Positions 56,300 to 64,000 of a stretch of 64,000 bases of DNA are shown one piece after another. Source of the DNA: Vesta saturnalis. Taxonomy: Eukaryota > Arthropoda > Insecta > Coleoptera > Lampyridae. Numbering within the stretch: position 1 is the stretch's first letter; every line of letters begins with the position of its first letter. The DNA lies in assembly GCA_036346205.1 (NCBI GenBank), contig JARFJB010001594.1, positions 3,209,501 through 3,273,500 on the forward strand, written 5' to 3'. The translations under genes and the position numbers were made by a program. Under the pieces are notes generated by a model. That model made no database searches. It was not told where the DNA came from and was given only the letters and a program-made list of their open reading frames with translations.

Positions 56300-57604
56300 C
56301 GACCTGTGACCAGTGTTCACTGTGCGCTTAGCCTTAGGGTAAGCGACCATAATGATCAATGCGAATAAGTTCAAAAGGTAAGTTACCCTTAGGAATAGGA
56401 TGTAAGAAACCTTCACCCTTCCCACTATTTGGTGAGTATAAAACACATTAACTACTCCTTCTCTTAATTCAAATGACTCTCCAACTTCAAGTTTTTCTCT
56501 AATTTTAACAATGTCTTGATCGGTATTTTGTTTTAACGCTAAAGTTTTTTCAAAACTATTTGCTCCAATAATAAAAATACGTGATACACGGCTAAGTGCA
56601 TCAACATGAGCCACACGCGATCCAGATCGGATTTACGTCTCTCTTCGACAAAGCTAAACGGAAGCTGTCGCAGTCAGTGATAATAGTAAATTTTAAACCT
56701 ACGCGAAATCGCTGCAACGCATAAATGAAGGCTAAACATTCTAATTCGAACGATTGATATTTCGATTCTTGGTCAGTCGTTCTCTTACTAAAATAAAATA
56801 CAGGTGTTCATCTGCCGTTCTCCTGTCTCTGTGTCTAAATCGCGCTGAATCATAATGAACTAGCGTCGTAATGAATAAATAGCTAACACTTCTGGGGACG
56901 ACAATTTACTGCGTAAAATTTCGGAAGCAATTAATTCATCGGCTCCGAATTTAAAAGTTACATTCTTTTTTATCAACATATGTAACGGTTTAGCGATAAT
57001 TGAAAAATTGTGAATAAATTTACGGAAATAACTGGCGAGCCCCAAAACCCTATGAGCCTCCTTGGAACTTGTGGGAATTGTTCAATTAGCTATAACCCTA
57101 ACTTTCTCATGGTATTATTCCAATACCAAGATACCCTAGGTAATCTACTTCTTTGTTAAAAAAAAATATTTATCTAATCTAAATCGTAACCCATTTCTAG
57201 CAGCAACTGTAAATACTTCTGCAAGCACGTGTAATTGCTCATTAATTGTTTCAATGGCAACCAATATATCAAGATAGATCAACACTATCTTTCCTAATTA
57301 ATTTCTCAAAAATGTGATAAATAAATTTCTGAAATACACTTGGTGCATTAGTAAGTCCAAACGGCATTTTTAAAAATTCATATTGACCCATTGGTGCGAT
57401 TGTTTTGAGACTGAAATTGGAAAAATCCATTTAGCAAATTAAGAACACTAAAATACTCTTTATTTCTAAGTGAATCAATTAAGTCTTCAATAAGTGGTGT
57501 TGGAAAATGTATCCTTTTAATTATGGCATTCAATATTCTATAATCTACACATAGCTTGATTTCATCTCGATTTTTTTTTCTGACTAAAACTATAGGACTT
57601 TAGC
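56300..57604 (-). pseudogene. Ty3/gypsy pol fragment (RT, RNase H, start of integrase)
   Basis: Reading leftward: SPIVLVRKKNRDEIKLCVDY at 57600 (RT palm start), a block with IDSLRNKEYFSVLNL near 57450, GLASYFRKFIHNFSIIAKPL at 57045 (end of RT), and SSPEVLAIY near 56890. RNase H-like ESKYQSFELECLAFIYALQR with KFTIITDCDSFRLALSKRDV follows near 56780-56660, then HVDALSRV at 56605. HPIPKGNLPFELIRIDHYGR near 56395-56345 is the start of the integrase core. The YxDD segment and much of RNase H are damaged, and the integrase is cut off near 56330. Dead copy. Long terminal repeats were not identified. Confidence 0.85.
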
Positions 57605-58955
57605 GTCCCCTAGGTACCCTATCTTGAAAAGTATAATCTGAACTTATTCGCAATAATGCAAATTCAAGAACAAAACGTTAATGTACTATTGTGTGAAAGA
57701 ACCACCAAGAAAACCCACTTTATTCATAAATAAGTAATTGCACAAGTACATTAATAAATCAAATAACACAAAAACCAATGAAAGGGTTAAATATATAACA
57801 AAACACTATTAAATCAGGTTAAAGTGCGTACAAAATTATGACATTAAGAGAAAAATAAATAACAAGCAGTTTGGCTACACATACACGCAATAAAAAAACA
57901 ATGTAATCACGCCTACAATTGTGTCATAAATAAATAAATCAGAATAAAAGTTGTAATACCAAACATGTGGCCCTATATAACCAATCATGTCGGTATTTAA
58001 GCAAATAGGCAAATAAAACAATAAGGCAAATTTCTGTACATATAAAATATAACAACAGTAAAATTGCACAAGTGATAATAAAGCAAATGCAAGGACAAAC
58101 AAAAAAATAGGTGAAAAATTTACATGCACACAATTGTTTAGTGACTAATAAAGCACAAAATGCATACATACAATTACATATCAGAGAGATACGTTCGCAG
58201 GCAAACGGATTAACCAGACTGAATCAAAGACAAAAAAAAACTCATTAAACAAAACACTACAAGGGTAAGTTGTAAACAGATCATAACGTCGTAACCAATA
58301 TATAAGTTTGAGTGTGTCAAAAAAATACAGCGTCCCTTTCTCAGGTTACACATTCATCTATACAACAATAAAAACAGTAAAAATAAAATTCGAGCTGCTT
58401 TTAATGGTCATTTGGACTCGGGAGTATGTAAACACTCGGTAATTGCTTACTTACGATTATAACCAAGCTTTATCCTGTACCCGTTTGTTCACGCCCATCT
58501 CTACACAAATATAAATATAATCAACAAACAACAATGCTAATTCTCCCAAGTACATGAGTGACGGGGCCCTGTGCTGTCTGTTATTTTAGCAAATTTCTGC
58601 GTACTGAGCCCGGGTGCGAATGGGATACAAAGCAATGTTTGATTTTTAATATGTTGCGGAGGCTTGTAGAATTGTGTGCTGTGAGCTTTAATTACCTTAA
58701 AAATACCTACTTACACTTGAATATAGGTCCCTTTCGTTAAACACTTTACCATCAACACGATGAGTTAAGATACGCGATTTTAAAACTCGGCGCCGCGGCG
58801 ATTAATTATAGATTAATTTTTGCAAAAACTTACATTAAAACCTACACAAAAAGAAAAGAACGACTTAACGTTTTAGTTATACGTCAAAATATTTATAGAC
58901 CGAACGGTTTACAATGGGAGTTTCTAATTAAAACAATCAAAGCAATCCGGCTCAA
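57605..58955 (-). repeat. Repeat family R1, copy IV (inverse), between gypsy gag and pol
   Basis: Inverse of the region equivalent to 8630-9371 plus 12441-13346: GGTACCCTATCTTGAAAAG at 57613, CAATTACATATCAGAGAGA, AACCCGTTTGTTCACGCCC-type, CTTACACTTGAATATAGG near 58715 and GTTTACAATGGGAGTTTC near 58910. Its two edges fall exactly at the end of the gag zinc knuckles and the start of the conserved RT motif. It lacks the first ~550 bp of R1, which are found alone at 60308-60790. Confidence 0.8.
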
Positions 58956-58956
58956 T

Positions 58957-59800
58957 CTGCACTCTCGTATTGTGTGGCCCATTTTTCCACAGGAATAACA
59001 GCTACCCTTCTCTCTTCTCGGTCTCGTACAGTCTGAAATTTGGTGTCCACATTCACCGCAATTGTAACATCTCGTCTTGAAGTTGTATTGCCTCTTTTGT
59101 TGTCTTGACTCAACTGGTTTCGGTGTATGCTCACCATTTCATTTATCTTCCGATATAACGTTCTTCATGATGCGTAAAAAGTCATCCAGCGATTTAGAAT
59201 CTGACGTTCTTGCTTGAACTTGTAAATTTCTGTCGTTCAACTCATCTATCATATATACTCTAAGATTTCATCGTCTGATAATACTGCTTCATTAACTTGT
59301 TAACTTTTCGTAATAATAAATTGAAAACTATCCTCGTCTGCTCCATTTTCTCGTTTCAAACATCTTCATCAGTTGAACTTTACTTGGTCGTGTGGAAACG
59401 TAACGCAAGATTTCTGCCCGCAATTTTTCCCAGCACATAACTATGTGTTCCGACTAAGAGCGGAACCAGCCGGCTGCAACTAACTTATTTGCTGCAACTA
59501 TTCGCGTTATTTTGTTACTAACTTGATAAACATCTCGAACTATCTAACTTCGTAATCCATAATTTTACATCCTCATTAACACCCTTAAAATCCGATATTA
59601 ACGCAGAGATTTCTCTCACAGTTGATGACCTTTCAACAGCTGTGGAACCCCGTAGGTTTAAAGATTGTACAGTACATGTAATAATATCGTTTACAGTAAA
59701 TCCACTAATTGTTAAGTTTGCGTCAACCGTTCTATTTAACAAATCTCCACCTGTAACGAAATTGGTGGCTCAAATATCTTCCTCCATCCCGATGTTTATA
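58957..59800 (-). pseudogene. Ty3/gypsy gag with two CCHC zinc knuckles
   Basis: The minus strand from about 59740 reads LNRTVDANLTISGFTV, then SDFKGVNEDVKLWITKLD (capsid start). NKITRIVAANKLVAAGW follows near 59480 and a broken capsid core. Two perfect zinc knuckles lie in frame at about 59063-58957: CYNCGECGHQISDC and CYSCGKMGHTIREC, both C-x2-C-x4-H-x4-C. Stops and frameshifts interrupt the capsid region. Protease and the N-terminal part of reverse transcriptase, which should follow, are missing; R1 sequence takes their place. Orientation agrees with the pol fragment at 56300-57604. Confidence 0.85.
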
Positions 59801-60061
59801 AAATGAGGTTATGAATTTTACGTGGTAAACGTAATCTGTGGTTATCTTGGTGTTAATTTCTAGCATAACCTGTACATAACATTATTATCATTACCAACTT
59901 AACCTGTTTCGCTAAAAACTACACTAACTGAATACTACCAACTGCTATGTGTAGATGGCGGGAAATTCAAAATTCTACTCTACAATCCACAATTTTTTCA
60001 GTACAATGTGTATCATTGTCAAGTTTTGTTTGTTCTTCTAACGAAAATTCTTTGATTACAT

Positions 60062-60223
60062 TTATATTCTTTAACCCTACTTCGTGGAATTCCATGTTTA
60101 ATGGCACTATCGTTTTCAACACAATATAATTCCACAATTTCAAGAGAAAATATATTTTCTCTTGATAATGATACATTAGTGCTATTAAATATGGAATTCC
60201 ACAGAGTAAGTTTAAAGAATATA
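60062..60223. repeat. Inverted repeat with 45-bp arms and central palindrome
   Basis: The arm TATATTCTTTAACCCTACTT...AATGGCAC (60062-60106) pairs with GTGCTATTAAATATGG...AAGTTTAAAGAATATA (60179-60223), including GTGGAATTCCA. In the middle, CAAGAGAAAATATATTTTCTCTTG (60140-60163) is a perfect palindrome. Outer bases GTGTATCATTGTCAAG (60008-60023) also recur inverted near 60160-60175. Overlapping open stretches on both strands result from the palindrome. Confidence 0.85.
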
Positions 60224-60307
60224 AATTTAATTAAACATAATGCTTCTGAATGCTTTTTACTTTCTCGAAAAAATTTTGAAATGTTTTTTTCGCGGATTTC
60301 AACGTAT

Positions 60308-60790
60308 AGGTAGCGGACCTCGAAAATTTTATTATTGTAATAAACGTTTGTCAAATCGCCATTGTTACCATGATAGAAAAATAATTTGTGGTTTTTTTAT
60401 ATCTTGATAATACGTCGTAATTTGCTAGATTTCAAAATATTTTATTTATATATTTTTGTGTGATTGTTTGTATCTAATATTTGTTTAGGGTTGTAAAATA
60501 CATGGTGGGGGGTGAGTAGCAGGTGCACGCTTAAAATTGCTGTACTGAAGGGGCATAACGAATTATTGGAACTTCTTATGCGCGCTCTTGATGTAAAAAA
60601 ATGTCATTGATCTAATGATTAATTACGGCTGAACAGAGCGCAAATCCAAACGGATCTTTGTTTGATAAGTTGAAACCCGAGACGTAAATGTAGGGTTTGT
60701 TACGAACGAATGCATATTTTTAAAATTAAGATGTGCAATAATAATATGAAACTGTTCCAACGGAAATTAATGTTTCTTGTTTTCGTGTTA
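60308..60790 (+). repeat. Repeat family R1, copy V (first part only)
   Basis: Equivalent to 8083-8556: GGTAGCGGACCTCGAAAATT, ATACGTCGTAATTTGCTAG, GAAGGGGCATAACGAATTA and GTTACGAACGAATGCATATTTTT. It stops at TGTTAC near 60790. The missing remainder corresponds closely to the inverse copy at 57605-58955. Confidence 0.75.
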
Positions 60791-62231
60791 CCCGAGTCGA
60801 AAAACATCGCGAAAAAAATTTTCGTGTGTGTCTGTCTGTGTGGCTCCGAGGCTAGTTGATCGATTTTAATGAGATTTGACATGGACATCTGAAAGTTATG
60901 TATAAAACTGGCTTTTCGTAGAAATCAATTATTGGGGGGCGAAATGAGGGTGGTTTTTTGGGGGTCCATTTCTAAAACCAGAGCCAGAAAGTCTATCTTT
61001 GGAAGGTCTATTTTAGCGCTTCCGATTTTGCTGAAAATAACAAAAAAGATGTTTCAAATTTTTTAATATTTTATATCAAAGTTTCAAAAACAAATCTAAA
61101 GTAGTTTCTCATGCTGTCCAAATACGTAAAATATACAGTGATTTGCAAAATACAGGGTGAATAAGAAAAAAATAATTTTGTAGGTAAGTATATCTTATTA
61201 TATTGCAAGTTATACGGATTGCTGCGGGCAACAGTTAGTTTTCCTTATACGCGAAAGTGCTGTCCCGAAGTTCATCGGTAAAATTTTTTTGTTAACAGTA
61301 TGAGTGGCCAATTGTGTTTGTTTGGTTTAGTAGCAAACACCTTAATTATTTTATGATCGGACTTCGTGCTAGATTTGAAGTTTGTACTTTACGGCTCTAG
61401 ATCCTTTCGCTGTTCATTACAATACACAATCCTTATTTAACTCAATAACTTCATAATTCAATAATTATACCGGGTGTAAATCAAATAGGGACCATCCCCG
61501 TAACTTTTGAACGGGTCGTTAAATTCTGTTCAAGTTTTGATGGGTTATATTAGAGCCAGTTTGGGATTTTTTTTACATAAAAAAACAATATGGCCGACTT
61601 CCGGTTTTACCGGAAATGACACAAAAACTGAAAATTTAAATGAAACAACCTGTATATTGTACATGTTTGGATTCTACGGCTTCAAATACATACAGTTTAT
61701 CTGCCAAATGTCAACTCAAACGCCATTTTACTTTCGACAGAGTTCAGCCTCAGGTGCATGTTGTGTTAATAAAAATTAGAAAATTAAAAATTACTGCCTT
61801 ATTTAGGACTAAGGAAATTACTATGCATATCGTTTTACTAGTACTTGAAAGAGCTATTTAATATACAAGGTGGCTCATGTATGTTTCTATTGGGAACAGT
61901 GAGTTTTAGTTAAAAAACCGTAATTTTTAAATTTGATCGTTAACAAACTTCATAAAAATTAATTATTAGGAAAAATAATATTGTGGGGGTAATTAATTAT
62001 ACGTCAATTATCTATAATTTAGATCACGTCTTAACGTAGATTCCGAATGGGGTATATTGTGGACTCCATCCGTTTTTTATAAATAATAATAAGTGCAGTA
62101 GAATTAAACAAGTATTTATTTATTATTCATTACAATAACCAGCAAAATAAAGTATTTTTCTATCATTCATTACAATAATAAGCAACATATTTTTTTTTCT
62201 ACTGAACTAATACAAATATTTATTTTTAAAT
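60791..62231. other. Spacer with several solo mariner-type ends
   Basis: No gene is supported. AATACAGGGTGAATAAG near 61150, ATACCGGGTGTAAATCAAAT near 61468 and ATACAAGGTGGCTCATG near 61861 look like isolated termini. The stretch from 61468 also carries CTTCCGGTTTTACCGGAA (61591-61608) and AAATGAAACAACCTGTATATTG (61638), the same internal order as the arms of elements D and B. No opposite arms were found. Confidence 0.6.
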
Positions 62232-63989
62232 CTAGGGTTTTTCAATGGTGCAGTTAGTGAGGCAAGATACTGCTTTGGTTTCCTTTCTGTGCTCTTCGCA
62301 AATGAATTGTTTACATTTGTCACATCTAATCCTGGACTTCTTATCTTCATTTCTGGGACATATATGACACCTACCTCGTTTTTGTTCCAAATTCTGTTTT
62401 GTGGGCAATTTTTCAAAGCTTCTAAATGTGTGTTTTTTTTTTTGGTCTGGTTTTGCATCTCGAATTTTCATGTTGGCATTCGTAAGTTGATCGCCTAGTT
62501 GCAACAAAAATTTTTCTGCGATACAGTTTGCGTTTCTGCCAATCGGGATTTTTCAAATAAATAAAATAAAAGCATTTACGGCACAAATGTCTATAATATT
62601 CATAAAAACCCTGTAAGGCCAACGAGCTGTTCGTCGGGCACACGTATATTCACGAATCAGTTTGTCGGCATTGTCAACACCTCCATTGCTCTTATTATAA
62701 TTTCAATCATAATAGGCTTTTTGTGTTCTTCTTGGGAAATCGAGTCATCAGAATGTTGGGTGGATAGCACGTGTACCATTCGTCCTTTCTTGGGTACATA
62801 AGCTACCATTGTGACTTCATCACTAAATGCAAATTTTGAAAACTTTTCTGGCATTCCTGGTACTTTTAATTCGTAGGTTTAGATTTTCGAACAGTGCCGA
62901 GTAATGTTAGATTCTTACTCAGTAAAAACTTGGCAAGCAGTACAGACGTGAAAAAATTATCAGTAGTCACACCGCGACCTGTGCCATAAATTGGTTCACA
63001 CAAGTCTTTGACCACACGATACCCCTGATTGACCTCAGATTTACCTCCGGGCAATTTCCCAGTATAAACTTGCAAATTATGTAAGTATGATGTTTCTCCA
63101 TCAGCAAGAGCCCATATCTTTATACCATACCGGGCTGGTTTTGATTTTATGTACTGCTTGAATGGACACGTGCCTCGGAACGCGACAAGCTGCTCATCGA
63201 CGGTGGTCTCTCCGTGAGGTTCAAATGACTTCCTGCAATTTTCAACAAAAGGTCCCATACTTCTCTTACTGCAGCTAACTTATCATTTGCTTTTCTTGCT
63301 CCTCTAGATATTTTGTCGTCGAATCTCAAATAGCGCGAAATTTGCTGAAAACGGTCTCTAGACATGGCAGCGACAAAGAATGAACGTCTAATACTTTTAT
63401 CAGTTATCCACATCTCGTGAATACTTTCCTTTCTACATCGTAAAGCTCCAGATTTCAGCAAGATTCCCAGAAAACATACAAATTCAGTTTTATCTAAGCT
63501 CTTCCACTGTCTTGGTGAATTTGGATGTGCACTATTCCAGCTAGCAATATCTCATTCCGCTTCTTCACTTGTATGAGTACAAATTAATCCTTTTATGTCG
63601 TCGGTAATAAGTAAATCAAAATAGTCTTTTAGTGTTATAGCATTCTGCACATAATCTGTAGGACCAGGTTTCGCGGTAACTATGTTATGTTGGTAGCGCC
63701 GTGTTGCCGACTTTGGTTTACTAAACCATTTCATTCCCGATTTGGCCACAAATTCTTCGCTACTTTCTGCTACATCACCTTCAAGTTCACCTACTTCTGC
63801 ATCACTTTCTTCTTCGACTTCTTCTTTCAATTCGTCTTCTGATTCAGATATATTTTCGTTTGGAACAAAATCTGTATCTTCTTCATCTACGTCACTACAC
63901 TCACTCAAATCGCTAGAGTCATCGATATTTTCAGCTAATCTCTGTAGCTCTGCACCTGTTAAAACTCTGGATCTTCTTTTATAGCTCAT
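62232..63989 (-). pseudogene. piggyBac-type transposase, copy 3, full length with frameshifts
   Basis: ATG at 63989 (MSYKRRSRVLTGAELQRLAE) opens an acidic N-terminus to 63552. Frame changes near 63480 lead to ESIHEMWITDKSIRRSFFVA and MSRDRFQQISRYLRFDDKI. The DDE domain follows: ETTVDEQLVAFRGTCPFKQY (first Asp), then GIKIWALADGETSYLHNLQV and GRGVTTDNFFTSVLLAKFLL (second Asp). After a shift near 62865, KFAFSDEVTMVAYVPKKGR follows. SNGGVDNADKLIREYTCARR near 62690-62630 carries the third Asp after another shift. The C-terminal cysteine-rich ribbon (RCHICPRNEDKKSRIRCDKC, CEEHRKE) ends at the stop at 62232. About four frameshifts and no large deletion. Its sequence differs from the copies at 1-1007 and 17216-18836. 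Confidence 0.9.
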
Positions 63990-64000
63990 TTTCTTGAATT

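Noticed and set aside
57875..58169. Two overlapping hydrophobic frames on the minus strand.
   Set aside because: They lie in R1 copy IV and are not open in copies I and III.
60019..60354. Overlapping frames of 60-111 codons on both strands.
   Set aside because: They arise from the palindrome at 60062-60223 and the R1 edge; no domain is visible.
1..64000. tRNA, rRNA, snRNA and prokaryotic features such as operons or ribosome binding sites.
   Set aside because: None was recognised; the sequence is eukaryotic and repeat-dominated.

Overview
This window is AT-rich eukaryotic DNA, almost certainly from an insect (a beetle or another large insect genome is my guess). It holds three unrelated piggyBac-type genes, many mariner-like elements with the insect-type DUF4817 helix-turn-helix, a pogo/Tigger gene, a PIF/Harbinger gene with a BESS-motif partner, a DUF7869-type gene, LINEs and a Ty3/gypsy element. 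I found no host gene, tRNA or rRNA. Every recognisable coding region is broken by stops, frameshifts, deletions or nested insertions. The window is best read as a transposon graveyard.

Layout. 1-2040: piggyBac copy (minus) with one end and a TTAA site at 2041-2044, carrying a small palindromic MITE. 2085-3190: mariner-like gene (minus). 4556-7470: mariner-like element with long inverted arms and G-tracts. 7695-13684: a 2.2-kb repeat family (here R1) split by a 3.05-kb terminal-inverted-repeat element with a 9-bp target duplication. 13690-16860: LINE 3' fragment and a 130-bp tandem repeat. 16873-18936: piggyBac copy whose last 270 codons are intact. 19352-19866: MITE. 19983-21943: DUF7869-type gene with an internal duplication. 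21990-23897: pogo/Tigger gene. 24098-25901: mariner-like element with TA flanks. 26135-28060: LINE with a four-unit tandem repeat in its coding region. 29690-31260: a second LINE type. 31551-31766: purine/pyrimidine-alternating repeat.

33690-40037 is a chain of three mariner-like elements separated by (TA)n tracts. 41648-50358 is a triple nest: a satellite-filled element with a 9-bp target duplication lies inside one mariner-like element, which lies inside an arm of another. 51135-53010 is a further R1 copy. 53060-54780 holds twin hairpins and GC-richer repeats. 55100-56165 is a degraded PIF/Harbinger two-gene unit. 56300-59800 is a broken Ty3/gypsy element with R1 sequence lodged between gag and pol. 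60308-61900 holds another R1 piece and several solo transposon ends. 62232-63989 is a third piggyBac gene (minus).

Nothing here works as a pathway. The value lies in the insertion history: empty sites can be read from paralogous copies inside the same window. The dense, bidirectional nesting of broken elements is also the kind of sequence that can act as a small-RNA source, but that is inference only. Assignments come from reading translations and repeats by eye; no database search was possible.
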